NCBI GenBank assembly: GCA_044349155.1 | Contig: JBIKRQ010000002.1 | Coordinates: forward strand, 1-64,000 | Reading direction: 5' to 3' | Source: VGSZ01 sp044349155 | GTDB lineage: Bacteria > Myxococcota > UBA727 > VGSZ01 | DNA: 64,000 nt | The notes under the pieces: model-generated | Database searches by the model: none | Told to the model about the DNA's origin: nothing | The model's input: the letters and a program-made list of their open reading frames with translations, nothing else | Shown here: positions 20,301 to 29,176 of the stretch, one piece after another | Numbering within the stretch: position 1 is the stretch's first letter | Layout of the letters: the number at the start of each line of letters is the position of its first letter | Made by a program: the position numbers and the translations under genes

Positions 20301-20429
20301 GGTGCCGTTGGCGCGCGCAGCAGCGGCCTCGGGCTGGGTGATGGCGAGGTACTGCGCGAGCCGTTCGCCGATGAAGCCGTCGGGGCCAGCAGCAAACAAC
20401 GCAGCGAGAGCAGAGGTGTCGATGGTCAT
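17358..20429 (-). CDS. Large SUKH-like protein with acidic tract and helical repeats
   Basis: A 1023-residue soluble protein with four visible parts. Residues 1-45 carry a GFIGERL motif shared with its downstream paralog. Residues 46-91 are a Ser-Glu-Ala repeat and then a nearly pure Glu/Asp run. Residues about 110-300 resemble a SUKH (SMI1/KNR4) domain: a Trp before WGVPPPRELAAFW, then YGDGDTWHID, then a later SHDDHAF strand and helix. The remaining about 550 residues are helical repeats with Leu/Ala periodicity, HEAT-like. SUKH proteins are often immunity proteins against secreted toxins or protein-binding modules. No toxin gene is adjacent. Codon use matches its neighbours. The ATG at 20429 opens a divergent region shared with the beta-helix gene. 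The SUKH call is by motif, not alignment. Confidence 0.5.
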   Translation of the reverse strand: MTIDTSALAALFAAGPDGFIGERLAQYLAITQPEAAAARANGTANEASEASEASEASEANDDDEEEKEEEDEEDEEKEEEEEEEEEEEEEQQQRKAPRGDAPASPDAWQAEAMRRVARLWSGGPDDVEANWGVPPPRELAAFWTLTRGYNTWSSFTELRLDASLLGRFDDDENVFELCVLNDQLNYLGTALSEAFSAALCIASYGDGDTWHIDVNPTDDDDPHHVVTRYSHDDHAFDQEPVANSLHHAVFLSAVVHAFREEWLTQEQAKALLAPLHGRVAPSWHFSIDDIDSDFVSSDAPNAATAAYMAARSRWIFKVLGSDKVSGLEDVPELFLAKLNVPMTPTLFAGRIKSVERLVSTALYAMWRGYLFDEPELEQYLALGRVHRGRLARDAARLIDELRAGREVLGKHTNWSERLAKFRAFDLDPRREAERETEAAAAAERAEAERLQTITALNAVDDDGLAAFIDARANHGVLEAMTTRLLPLLPPRAQHAIDVSIRAVHNRDGRIYSDEGDEVVEVLAAESSHPALQALALALVNHGSGETKPTPSVGYTLLSSWAARGALTDAVGLGLVERLRRLTNDESRHGLKGTLELFATQAWSEPVTASFVDFLRTWLPTLPSEGAFDTSLHFDDLNGQAAVCTGTVLRNAPHELRTAFATQFLPMATTASTRWMRKTRVQGALGIALLDPTVFNEDVFTGLLAHMEQFRSDEEGSDALLAIALAAAVQTPHTCVAWAERVSALKISDSDLELHTMRTVALFALQTKSADDVETALVRLCTASAYKEEYRQKRHLLTQRVLRTFRELATTPVLEALANSSHDEVAAWARSLLPTRATPTAKRITWLDVEHASDEERLALLADVSVQGRQHAARALVPEARDDDAPAIRAGLEAAVRACAEAIVPVVPPPSSYFAAHAPIPGFPAPLPPPGVPRELTRDEDRLLTEGVWALLRLPLQPSTVALCNELLKHHNRDVKDPVLRDPPDDSGVEAGMRQVVAENYGWQASTAKEWLQAHGFATAEADA
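20150..20297 (-). repeat. Acidic low-complexity coding tract
   Basis: A run of GAA/GAG codons read leftward, giving a nearly uninterrupted Glu/Asp segment, preceded by a four-fold GAGGCGAGC-type repeat encoding Ser-Glu-Ala. On the plus strand this is a CTT/TTC-rich tract, so it could undergo slippage and vary in length between strains. Confidence 0.85.
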
Positions 20430-20574
20430 GGGGCGACCGGTAGCAGCGCCAACGCGCCATCGAACGTGCGCACATCACGCGGGGCAGGCCCAATCCGTTG
20501 CGCTCGTGACCGTGGCGTCTCGACGTTGATCGGCCGACCTGAGGCCCGGGGGCGACCTGTGGCAACCTCGCGGC
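20430..20574. other. Divergent intergenic region
   Basis: 145 bases separate the large SUKH-like gene from the beta-helix gene. Both promoters must be here. I see no strong hairpin, repeat or consensus promoter. The plus-strand gene has a plausible GGCAACC-type weak ribosome-binding sequence. Confidence 0.4.
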
Positions 20575-22473
20575 ATGACCCGTTCGCTGCTGCTCCTCGC
20601 GCCCTCGCTGTTGCTTGCCTCTTCCTCGTTTGCCGCGCCCGGCAGTACCGCCGGTGTGCCGGTGGCGCCGCATCCAACGTTGGAAGCCGTGGCGATCGAG
20701 TGGCCCGTTGAGGGCGACGACGACCTCGATGGTGTGGTCTCGGTGCAGTACCGCGTCGGGGGCGGTGCACTGCAGACGGCGTTGCCCCTGCGCAACGTGC
20801 CCGCCGATGCGCGCGCTGGGCATGCGTGGGCCCACCGCCACGTCGGCAGCATCTTTGGCCTGCCCGCCGACAGCGACGTCGAAGTGGTGCTGGCCTTGCG
20901 CGACCCCGACGGTGGCAACGCCGACGCCACACTCTCGACGCACACGCGCGCGCTGCCCGCAGATGCCGTCGACGCCGTGCTGGTCGACGTGACGCCTGAG
21001 ACGTTTGCGGCGGCTCTCGACGCGGCTGTGCCCGGCACGGTGTTGCTGTTGGCGTCGGGGACCTACGACGGGTTCGTTGTTGCTGCCGATGGCGAGCTCG
21101 ATCGCCCGATCGTGGTGCGCGGCCGTTCGCGCAACGACGTGGTGATCGACGGCGACGTTCGTCTCGACGGGCGCGCGTTTGTGCACATCGAGGCGCTGAG
21201 TATTCGCGGCAAGGTGAAGATGAACGACAGCCACCACCTCGCGGTGATGCGCTGTGCGATCACCACCCCCGAAAACGGCATCATCGCCTACGGCTCGGGC
21301 ACCGTGGATGGCTACTTCGCCGACAACGTGATCAGCGGACCGACGACGACGTGGGCCGACAATGTGCTCGGCGTTGATGGCGACAACATTGGGGAAGGGA
21401 TCCAACTCACGGGGGCAGGCAACGTGATTGCGCACAACACGGTGCATGGGTTTCGCGACTGCATCTCGCTGATGGAAGGCAACGAAGCCGTCGACCAGCA
21501 GGCCATCGACATCGTCGACAACGACCTGTCGCTGTGCGCTGACGACGGCATCGAAGCCGACTTTGCGGCCGGCAATGTTCGCGTGTTGCGCAACCGCATT
21601 ACCAACAGCTTCATCGCGTTGAGCTCGCAGCCTGGTCTTGGCGGGCCGACGTACTTTGCGCGCAACGTGGTGTTCAACACCATTCTCAGCCCGTTCAAGT
21701 TGCAGCGCAGCAGCGTTGGTGACGTCGTCGTGCACAACACGGTCGTCAAGGGTGGCGATGCCTTTGGCATCTACACGAACGAGACGTTCTCGCGCGCGCT
21801 GTTTCGCAACAACCTGTTTCTCGGCGGCGAGGGCGGCGGCACCTTCAACGGCCTCAGCAATGGCGACGGCGACGTGATCGATGCGCGCACGGCCGACGAC
21901 ACCTGCGACTTCGCCCACGAAGGCTACGGCTCGCTTGGCACCGGGCGTTTCAGTGGCCACCTCGGCGCACTGGCCTTCACCGATCTGGCCACGCTGCAAA
22001 AGCGGGTGCCGGGTGCTGTGGTGGTGGATGCCGCGGTGTTTGCCGTCGAGCCAGCGTCGCTGGCGTCGGGGCCGTTCCCCTTGCGTGAGCCAGCCGACCT
22101 GCGTTTGACGACGGGGGCCGCGGTCGATGCCGGCGAAGTACTGGCCACCATCAACGACGATCACGCCGGTGCCGCACCAGACCTTGGTGCCTACGAACTG
22201 GGCGCATCGTTGCCCCACTACGGCGCACGCGTCGACGACAGCGGCGAGCCCGTGGGCGAAGGCGAAGGGGAAGGGGAAGGCGAAGGCGAACCAGCAGAAG
22301 GCGAAGGAGAGGGCGAACCAGCAGAAGGCGAAGGCGAAGGCGAAGGAGAAGGTGCAGAAGGCGAAGGCGAAGGCGAAGCAAGCGCCGATGGCTGCGCGTG
22401 CTCGTCGTCGACGATCACGCCGCTGTCGTTGTGTGCGCTGGTGCTGTTGCGTCGTCGACGTGGTCAGCGCTGA
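20575..22473 (+). CDS. Exported beta-helix protein with MYXO-CTERM-like anchor
   Basis: A 632-residue surface protein. A Sec signal peptide covers 1-20. A beta-sandwich-like segment occupies about 30-130. A right-handed parallel beta-helix follows from about 140 to 510, with repeated Asn/Val/Gly strands such as HIEALSIRG, NVIAHNTVHGF and VVVHNTVVKGG, as in pectate lyase-like proteins. A Gly-Glu/Pro-Ala-Glu spacer covers about 562-602. The C-terminus has DGCACSSS, a hydrophobic stretch LSLCALVLL and an Arg cluster, the layout of MYXO-CTERM sorting signals, where the Cys is processed and lipid-anchored. The final bases overlap the end of the converging lipoprotein gene by ten. Polysaccharide binding or cleavage is likely but no catalytic set can be chosen. 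Confidence 0.75.
   Translation: MTRSLLLLAPSLLLASSSFAAPGSTAGVPVAPHPTLEAVAIEWPVEGDDDLDGVVSVQYRVGGGALQTALPLRNVPADARAGHAWAHRHVGSIFGLPADSDVEVVLALRDPDGGNADATLSTHTRALPADAVDAVLVDVTPETFAAALDAAVPGTVLLLASGTYDGFVVAADGELDRPIVVRGRSRNDVVIDGDVRLDGRAFVHIEALSIRGKVKMNDSHHLAVMRCAITTPENGIIAYGSGTVDGYFADNVISGPTTTWADNVLGVDGDNIGEGIQLTGAGNVIAHNTVHGFRDCISLMEGNEAVDQQAIDIVDNDLSLCADDGIEADFAAGNVRVLRNRITNSFIALSSQPGLGGPTYFARNVVFNTILSPFKLQRSSVGDVVVHNTVVKGGDAFGIYTNETFSRALFRNNLFLGGEGGGTFNGLSNGDGDVIDARTADDTCDFAHEGYGSLGTGRFSGHLGALAFTDLATLQKRVPGAVVVDAAVFAVEPASLASGPFPLREPADLRLTTGAAVDAGEVLATINDDHAGAAPDLGAYELGASLPHYGARVDDSGEPVGEGEGEGEGEGEPAEGEGEGEPAEGEGEGEGEGAEGEGEGEASADGCACSSSTITPLSLCALVLLRRRRGQR
22255..22377 (+). repeat. In-gene Gly-Glu repeat tract
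   Basis: Tandem GGCGAA/GGGGAA/GGAGAG hexamers encode about seventeen Gly-Glu pairs interrupted by three Ala-Glu units. The tract precedes the C-terminal sorting signal and mirrors the spacer after the lipobox of the S37 peptidase. Confidence 0.85.
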
Positions 22474-25400
22474 TAGACGACCACGGGTTCGAGCACCTCG
22501 GTGCGCAGCGATGGCATGCCAAACCCCGTGGCGGGAGCGGCGTCGACGTGCGCCGCCACCACGAGCTGCTGACGTTGCGTGGCGTACTGCAGTGATTCGA
22601 CCGTGTCCGTCGACGTGCCGCGCACGCACGCAGCCCCCAAAGACGCAGCAAGCTCGGGTTCGTTGCGCGTGGTCAGGCGCACAAATCGCGTGCCCGTCCA
22701 CACCGAGAGGGCGACGTCGGCGGTACCGCCTGCCGCGTCGAGGGCCTCGCCACACCACACCAGGTCGACGCTGGCGGGCGTTGTCGTCGTGCCCGCGCCG
22801 AAGGCCTGCAGGTCGACGGTGAACAGCGTGGCAGGCGACGTGGTCGACGACGTGTGCAAGCGCCACGCATCTTCGAGGGTTTGGTTGTGCGAGGTGCCAC
22901 CCACGATCGTGAGCGCGCCGTTGTGGGTGGTTTGGGCCAACAGCCGACTGCCGGGGCGGCCCGTGCCGAGCACGTCGACGGGGATGAACTCCTGCCACGA
23001 GGTGCCATCGAAAGCCTGGATGTCGGAGCAGTTGACGTCGCTCTCGCCGTTGCAGCGGAACACGTCGTTGCCGGTGGGCTGGGCAACGTCGAGGTTGCCG
23101 CCAACAAGCCAGGCCACGTCGCGTTCGCGATCGCCTGTGATGACGCCGCCACGACGACCATCGGGCGAGGTGGTGGGCACGATCGATGTGAGCGATGCGC
23201 CCCGCGCGACGGCGGTGGTGTCGGTGGGGCGCAGTGCGTTTGCGCCGCTGAACGCGACCGCGAACGACGACGCTGCACCAACTGCTGGATGCCCAGCACC
23301 AAGCGACAGCGTGCCGCAGTCAACACCGCACGCGACGTCGACAACGCCGTCACGGTTGACCGAGAGCAACAGGTCGAGGGGATTTGGGTGCTCGTCGACA
23401 AAGCCCGAGCCGACGAGGACGATGGCGCGCGACGTGTCGCTCGGGTCGACGTAGGCGCCCATCACGCGTGCGAGCCGACCGTCGTTGTCGATGGGGATCG
23501 TGGTTGGCGTGTGCGCATTCCAGCTGACGCCATCGTAGTGATGGCTGGCCACCTGAACCGCGAGCCGACCGTCGACGACCGCGGTGCGCTGTTGCACCAA
23601 CAGCGGCCCACCCACATCGGTCGCAAACGCGTAGCCCGCAGGGCCGTTGCTGTCGGCGTCGACAACGTCGTCAACGAGGCGCTCGGCGTTGCTGAGCGGG
23701 TCGGTGCACACCTGTGCCGCCGTGACAGGCGAGATGGCGCACTCCGAGCACCCGGCAGCGACGAGGACGTCGTCGGTGGTCGCGCCGGCCACGGAGAACG
23801 CGGCCCCACCACAGCGCGGCGTCATGCTCATGGGCGCGTAGGGCAGCAGTGCGTCGTCGACGAGCTTGAGCACCGCCCCGCTGCTGCCACCGTTGGTGAT
23901 GGTGCCGACGAAGACGCCAACACCACGCACCGCGAGCCAGGCCGGCTGCTGCACCGATTCGAAGCGGAAGGTGAAGTCGGGAACGGCGACCAGGCGCTCG
24001 CTGACGAATTGCTCGTCGACATAGCGGCGAAAGCACTTGGCGCCGCCGCATTGTCCGAGCAGTTGCACGTCACCGTTGTCGTCGACAAACGCGCCCGCGT
24101 TGAAGGTCGCGTTGTTGCAGCCAGCGCCGCTGCACTCGCCCGTCCATGTGCCCGTGTCAGGCTGAAACACCGAGACCGTTGGCTGCCCGGGCGCTACCGC
24201 GATGGGCTCGAGCGATGAACCGCCAAAGGCCAACACCCGGCGGTCGCCGTCGACGACGAGGGCAGGGCGCAGCGGGAGCGGTGCCGTGCCGCAGTCGGCC
24301 CCGCGACACAGCAACTGCATGCGGGTGCCGTCGTACCGCCAGGTCTCGGCCGGGAGCGGTTCGAGGCAGCCGGCAATGCCGATCTGCGCGAAGGCGCCGC
24401 AGCCGTTGACGATGAGCAGCCCCTGACCCGGCGCCCACACCATCGAGTGGCCCGCGCGCGGTGCGGGCATCTGGTCGGCCGGCACGTCGACGAGCCGCTG
24501 CTCCCACGCGGTGCCGTTCCACTCATACAGCTCGTTGGTGGTGGTGCCGTCGAGGCGCGTGCCGCCGAAGTAGACGACGACGCCGCGGTCTTCGTCGGTG
24601 ACCAGCGTGCCTTCGCGGTGCGTGGGCAGCGGCGGTGCGCCGGTGGCGATGAGGTCGTGGCCTACGAGCTTGAAGGTCTGGCCGCGCGCGACGACGAGCA
24701 CGAGGTGTTCCTGCGGCTCAAAGGCGAGCAACGGAAAATCCGAGAACGTGTCGAACGTCGACGAGGTCAAGGGCTCCCACCAGGTGGCTGCGGATACGGC
24801 GGCCGCCCCTTCACGCAGGGCGCGGGTGTGGTCGACGTCGCCACGCTGCTTCAGGCGCGGCAGAAAGACCTGTCGGCTGGCCACACGGTGCGGCGACGAC
24901 GTGGCGCTCACCGAGGCATGCACTCGCGTTGTTGCAGCCAGCGCGACCGCGCTCAGATTGCCCGCACGATCGACGGCCACAGCGCCCACATCGGCGATGT
25001 CGACGGGAAACGAAAACGAGAACGCGCCGTCGACGGGAGCCACGCGGTTCACCGACGGTGGGGGAGCCGTGATGGCACCGGGGTCAACGGTGGTGCCGGC
25101 CAAGACACCGAGCACCAACACCGCATCGTCGACGGTGCCTGTTGCACTGGTGGCGTCTTCGGCCAGCGCACTGCCCCACGGCGCGCGCACGAGTTCCGTG
25201 AGCTGTGGCGGTGCTGGCGGTGTGTGGTCCACCTCGACGGGCACATCGACCACGATGGTGCTGGTGTTGCCGACAGCGTCGGTGGTGTCGAGGTGCACGA
25301 CGTAGGTGCCATCGTCGAGCGTCGCGATAAGCGCAGGTGGCAACGTGGTGCTCAGGCGTCGTGCATCGTCGACAGCGATGACGAGGCTCAGGTCGACGGC

Positions 25401-26072
25401 GATGGCCTCGTCGTCGTTTTCGGTAAACAGCGCGGCGGTGGCGGCGGTGGCGGGCTCGGTGAGCAGCACGTCGACAACAGCAGTGGAGTCGGCGCGAGCC
25501 GCAGTTGGTGCTGCGGGGTACAGCACGTTGGTGGTGGGCTCCGCAGCAATCTCGACGTCGGCGTCGAGCAGCTGTGGTCCGTCGACGTCGAACACGAGTG
25601 CTGTGTTCACGCTTTCCGTGGTGGTGTTGCCCGCGATGTCGACGAGCTCCACCTCCAACGAAACGGCCCCGCTCACGTCGAATGCGTCGGCAGCGACGGT
25701 CACCGAGACGCTGCCGTCGTCGTTGGCGACTTCTACGAGGTCGATGGCTTCGTTGTCGCCATCACGCGTGCGCAGGCGGCGCAGCACGGGCAGCTGTGCG
25801 AGGGGCTCGGTGGCGGTGATGGTCACGACGGAGGCCACGCTCGACGACGACACCGTTGGCGTGGCGGTGGCCGTGAGCACCTGCGGTGGTGTGGTGTCGA
25901 AGGCGGCGCCGACGGGAGCACAGCGGCCCACCTCGGTGGCGCAGACCAGGTCGGCGGGGCAGTCGTCGTCGCTGGTGCAGTCGAGTTGGACGTTGGGGCC
26001 GTAGGTGATGCTCGGAAAGCACCCGCTTGCACACAGCAGCACCACACCCGCGACCCGCACATACACACGCAT
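22464..26072 (-). CDS. Very large lipoprotein with Ig-like and Kelch-like repeats
   Basis: A 1202-residue lipoprotein. The signal peptide ends ASGC with lipidated Cys18. A Cys-rich motif, LDCTSDDDCPADLVCA, near 30-45 resembles the Asp/Cys repeats of myxobacterial surface proteins. Residues about 60-400 form several Ig-like units, seen as repeats of DTTPPQV, VDGPQL and VDHTPPAPPQL followed by beta-strand patterns. From about 480 there are Kelch-like beta-propeller repeats with PAPRAGHSMVW, RGVVVYFGG and RVLAFGG. Many paired cysteines point to a periplasmic or surface location. The ATG at 26072 gives the best signal peptide; a longer frame runs through the divergent gene. Role unknown, plausibly adhesion or cell-surface scaffolding. 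Confidence 0.65.
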   Translation of the reverse strand: MRVYVRVAGVVLLCASGCFPSITYGPNVQLDCTSDDDCPADLVCATEVGRCAPVGAAFDTTPPQVLTATATPTVSSSSVASVVTITATEPLAQLPVLRRLRTRDGDNEAIDLVEVANDDGSVSVTVAADAFDVSGAVSLEVELVDIAGNTTTESVNTALVFDVDGPQLLDADVEIAAEPTTNVLYPAAPTAARADSTAVVDVLLTEPATAATAALFTENDDEAIAVDLSLVIAVDDARRLSTTLPPALIATLDDGTYVVHLDTTDAVGNTSTIVVDVPVEVDHTPPAPPQLTELVRAPWGSALAEDATSATGTVDDAVLVLGVLAGTTVDPGAITAPPPSVNRVAPVDGAFSFSFPVDIADVGAVAVDRAGNLSAVALAATTRVHASVSATSSPHRVASRQVFLPRLKQRGDVDHTRALREGAAAVSAATWWEPLTSSTFDTFSDFPLLAFEPQEHLVLVVARGQTFKLVGHDLIATGAPPLPTHREGTLVTDEDRGVVVYFGGTRLDGTTTNELYEWNGTAWEQRLVDVPADQMPAPRAGHSMVWAPGQGLLIVNGCGAFAQIGIAGCLEPLPAETWRYDGTRMQLLCRGADCGTAPLPLRPALVVDGDRRVLAFGGSSLEPIAVAPGQPTVSVFQPDTGTWTGECSGAGCNNATFNAGAFVDDNGDVQLLGQCGGAKCFRRYVDEQFVSERLVAVPDFTFRFESVQQPAWLAVRGVGVFVGTITNGGSSGAVLKLVDDALLPYAPMSMTPRCGGAAFSVAGATTDDVLVAAGCSECAISPVTAAQVCTDPLSNAERLVDDVVDADSNGPAGYAFATDVGGPLLVQQRTAVVDGRLAVQVASHHYDGVSWNAHTPTTIPIDNDGRLARVMGAYVDPSDTSRAIVLVGSGFVDEHPNPLDLLLSVNRDGVVDVACGVDCGTLSLGAGHPAVGAASSFAVAFSGANALRPTDTTAVARGASLTSIVPTTSPDGRRGGVITGDRERDVAWLVGGNLDVAQPTGNDVFRCNGESDVNCSDIQAFDGTSWQEFIPVDVLGTGRPGSRLLAQTTHNGALTIVGGTSHNQTLEDAWRLHTSSTTSPATLFTVDLQAFGAGTTTTPASVDLVWCGEALDAAGGTADVALSVWTGTRFVRLTTRNEPELAASLGAACVRGTSTDTVESLQYATQRQQLVVAAHVDAAPATGFGMPSLRTEVLEPVVVYQR

Positions 26073-26133
26073 ACGCACCACGCTGTCACACGTTGTGGCG
26101 CGACGGCAGCCATCGCTGGCATGGTGGCGGCCT

Positions 26134-27090
26134 ATGTTGATCTGGCCGTCGTTGTTGCTGTCGCTCGCCTCCGCCACCGGCGCCTCTGCGGCGAAGCGTC
26201 CAGCTCGCCCGCCCGTGGCGACGCCGGCGGTCGCACCAGAACCGACACCACCGCCGACGCCACCACCTCCACCTCCACCTCCCACACCCGCACCGGTTGC
26301 TGCACCCGCGGCCTCGAAGCTGTTGCGCGTGGCGGTGACTGACTTCGAAGTGGTGGACGACGTGGTGGCCCAACGCACCGCGCGCATTGTCGCCGACGAC
26401 CTCGTGGCCGAGCTGCGCAAGCTGCAGGGCGTGTCGGTGATCGGCATGGACGAAGTGCGCACCATGCTCGCCGTTGAAGCCACGCGCGAAGTGTTGGCGT
26501 GTAGCGATGAACGCAGCTGCCTCAGCGAACTCACCGAAGCCCTGGGCGCCGAGGTCGTCGTCAGCGGCACCATCAGCATGCTCAACAACGAGCGCGTGCT
26601 CATCATCCGTCGCATCCATCAGGCCGAGGCCCGCGTTGTTGCCACCTTCGACGAGCGGCTCGTGCCCGCGGGTGGCGAAGAGTTGTTGGCGGCCCTTGGC
26701 CCCGCCGTGACGATGTTGTTTCCCGAGCGTGCGCTGTTGCCGGGGCAGGTGCGCGGCGTGTCGGCAGCGCAGGCGCGCCTGCTCAATCCGCCGCCGTTGC
26801 CGGTGTGGTCGACGGCGACGGTGGCCAGTGTGGCTGCGTTGTCGGTCGCGGTGGGGGGCACGTTGGGCGTGTTGGCCAGCAACGAAGCGTTGGCCTTGCA
26901 GGCGGTCGTTGATGGCAGCGCGAAGACACCCGTGTCGGGGGCCAGCGTCGTCGAGCAGGAGCAGCGGCTGCAGGGCTACGCGCTCGCGGCCAACGTCGGC
27001 CTTGGCACCGGTGCGGCGTTGGCCATTGGTGCAGGCGTGATGGCGCTGTTCACCGACTGGCGCGGTGCTGCGTCGACGTCGTCAGAGTAG
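26134..27090 (+). CDS. Exported CsgG/TolB-N-like protein
   Basis: A 318-residue envelope protein. A signal peptide at 1-20 is followed by a Pro/Ala-rich linker to about 60. The next about 150 residues start LLRVAVTDFEVVDD and continue with DDLVAELRKLQGVSVIGMDEV and LGAEVVVSGTIS, the pattern of CsgG-like or TolB amino-terminal-like domains seen before repeats in myxobacterial secretion and sensory proteins. Two hydrophobic stretches near 235-255 and 285-305 may anchor the C-terminus in the membrane. ATG 26134 is favoured because it begins the signal peptide. The last nine bases overlap the end of the converging TRAP permease. The function of this family is not established. Confidence 0.6.
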   Translation: MLIWPSLLLSLASATGASAAKRPARPPVATPAVAPEPTPPPTPPPPPPPPTPAPVAAPAASKLLRVAVTDFEVVDDVVAQRTARIVADDLVAELRKLQGVSVIGMDEVRTMLAVEATREVLACSDERSCLSELTEALGAEVVVSGTISMLNNERVLIIRRIHQAEARVVATFDERLVPAGGEELLAALGPAVTMLFPERALLPGQVRGVSAAQARLLNPPPLPVWSTATVASVAALSVAVGGTLGVLASNEALALQAVVDGSAKTPVSGASVVEQEQRLQGYALAANVGLGTGAALAIGAGVMALFTDWRGAASTSSE

Positions 27091-29169
27091 CGCCCACACA
27101 AAGGGCGCAAAGGCCACGATCACGAGGGCCGTGGCCATCACCGAAGCGGGCATCAGCACGTGCGCGTGCCGTTGCCACCACGACTGCGGCCCTGCTGGCT
27201 CGTCGGTATTGCCGTGTTCCTCGTCGATGGTGGCAATGATCTGGCGCGCCAGCAGCTGGTTCAACGCGACCGGTGGCGCGAGGTAGCCAAGCTCGAAGCC
27301 CACCAGCACGACGAGCCAGAAGTGCACCGGGTCGATGCCACTGGCGCGCGCAATCGGCGCCAGCGTGACCGAGACGAGGACGACAGCCCCCAGCTCGTCC
27401 ATGAACATGCCGATCAACACGAGCAGCACGATCACCACGGCCATCGCCGCCACCGGTGACGCAAACGACGACGGCAACACGCGCATGACGTCGGCGCGCT
27501 CAACCACACCGCCCAACGCCACCGAGCCGCACATCATCAGCAACAACGCGCCAAGGGTACCGCTGGTGTCGGCGGTGGCGGTTTGCAAGCGCGTGAGCAC
27601 CGAGGGGACGTCGACGTCGCGGCGCGCCTCAAACGCGATCCACGCCAGCACCACCATCGGCAAGATGAGCGGTGCGGTGTGCTCGTTCAAGTCGGCACCA
27701 AGCACCAGCCAGCACGCGCCGAGCACCACCACCGCCAGCACGACGTAGCCCGCCAGTGCGCGCAGCGCGGTCAGCGACGCCGACCAGCGCGACGACGATG
27801 AGGACACCGCTGTCGACGCTGGTGCTGGCCACACGCGATGCCACACGAAGAAGGCGAGTGCCGTGAGCACCGAGGTAAGCACGAACACGAAGCGACCGCG
27901 GTTGTACAGCTCGTCGGTGGTGACGTCGGTGTTGAGCGTGGCCACGAGCACGACGACAAGGCAGGGCCGCAGCACCACACCCAGGCTGCCCGCCATCGCG
28001 GTGACGGCGGTGGCCAACGAGCGCGAAGCCCCCGCCGCGCGCAGTTCGCGAAACACCACGCTGCCCACGGCCACCACAAAAATGCCCGACGCACCCGACC
28101 ACGCCACGGGCCAGGCACTGAGCACGACGACGACGACGGCCAACGCGGCGGGCGGCAAGCGCAACGGCGTAACGACAGCGAACACCAACGAGGCCACCCG
28201 CGTGCGCGCGAGCAGCAGACCCGTCCACATGTACAAGCCGATGCCCACGTACACCGACGGAATCTGCGCAAACTTGTGCAGGAAGATGGCCGCACCACTG
28301 CTGTGGTGCTCGACGACGAGGAAGTACACGCCGGCCATGCTCGCCATGATGGCGTACAGCGGGATCGACAAAAGCCCCGCAACCACACGCGCGCGCGACC
28401 ACGACGCTGTGGGCAGTTCGTTCGGCGGCCGAACAAGGTGCACCACGTTCGTTGCGGCCAACACAACAAAGCCCGCGCACCACAGCACCGAGAGCACCAC
28501 GTCGTCGACGGAGGCGTCGCTGTGGCTCAACACGCCCACGTCGGCCACGCACGAGGCCAACCACAGCGCGTGGGCCAGCAACTGCACCGCTTCACCGAGG
28601 GCAGCACCAACGCGATCGACGGGATCGCGCAAAGCGATGTGCCGACGACCAAGGCTCGCCACAAACCCCGCCGACAACACGAGCACGACGAGCAGATGTT
28701 TGAGCCACGCGAAGCGCGAAAACGCCGCCACGGTGCCCTCGATGGCGGCAAACGCCGCAACACTGCTGGTGCGGGCCACGACGTCGTCACGGTAGGCCTG
28801 CTGCGCCGCCTGACACGCGCTCACGAGCTGTTGCACGGCGGTGCAGTTGTCGGCGGTGGCCGGCGCGGTGTCGGCAAACGGGTCGGGGGCGGCGGGCTCG
28901 GCGAACGGATCGGCGGGCGCTGTCGTCGACGCAGGTGCTGCACTCGTGCACGTTTTCGTCCGCGCTTGCAGGGCGGCGATGTCGCAGTCGGGGGCCGTGG
29001 GCACCTGACGCAGGCGCGCGGCATAGCCGGGCCACACGCGCTCGGCGACGCCGACAAGGCGGCCATCGAGGTTGGGGCCGATGCCCACCACAAGGGCACA
29101 CAGCAACAACGCGAGCACCCACAACGAGAGCGCGCGCGACAGCGTGGTGGCACCCGACGACGTCGTCAT
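27082..29169 (-). CDS. TRAP transporter fused DctQM permease
   Basis: A 695-residue inner-membrane protein joining the small and large TRAP subunits. A first helix at about 13-31 precedes a long extracytoplasmic segment with two DPFAE/D motifs near 87-100 and several Cys. A DctQ-like block with SLGRRHIALR follows at about 165-250. The DctM part fills the rest, with the diagnostic GFELGYLAPPVALNQ near 625. Fused QM permeases of this shape occur in the TPR-associated TRAP (TPAT) systems of spirochaetes, where they import organic acids or similar solutes driven by Na+. It is the last gene of a leftward unit and starts 7 bases after the solute-binding protein gene. Substrate not known. Confidence 0.75.
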   Translation of the reverse strand: MTTSSGATTLSRALSLWVLALLLCALVVGIGPNLDGRLVGVAERVWPGYAARLRQVPTAPDCDIAALQARTKTCTSAAPASTTAPADPFAEPAAPDPFADTAPATADNCTAVQQLVSACQAAQQAYRDDVVARTSSVAAFAAIEGTVAAFSRFAWLKHLLVVLVLSAGFVASLGRRHIALRDPVDRVGAALGEAVQLLAHALWLASCVADVGVLSHSDASVDDVVLSVLWCAGFVVLAATNVVHLVRPPNELPTASWSRARVVAGLLSIPLYAIMASMAGVYFLVVEHHSSGAAIFLHKFAQIPSVYVGIGLYMWTGLLLARTRVASLVFAVVTPLRLPPAALAVVVVVLSAWPVAWSGASGIFVVAVGSVVFRELRAAGASRSLATAVTAMAGSLGVVLRPCLVVVLVATLNTDVTTDELYNRGRFVFVLTSVLTALAFFVWHRVWPAPASTAVSSSSSRWSASLTALRALAGYVVLAVVVLGACWLVLGADLNEHTAPLILPMVVLAWIAFEARRDVDVPSVLTRLQTATADTSGTLGALLLMMCGSVALGGVVERADVMRVLPSSFASPVAAMAVVIVLLVLIGMFMDELGAVVLVSVTLAPIARASGIDPVHFWLVVLVGFELGYLAPPVALNQLLARQIIATIDEEHGNTDEPAGPQSWWQRHAHVLMPASVMATALVIVAFAPFVWALL

Positions 29170-29176
29170 TCGTTCG

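Noticed and set aside
22255..22377. Hexamer tandem repeat as a CRISPR-like array
   Set aside because: The unit is six bases, in frame, and encodes a Gly-Glu spacer.
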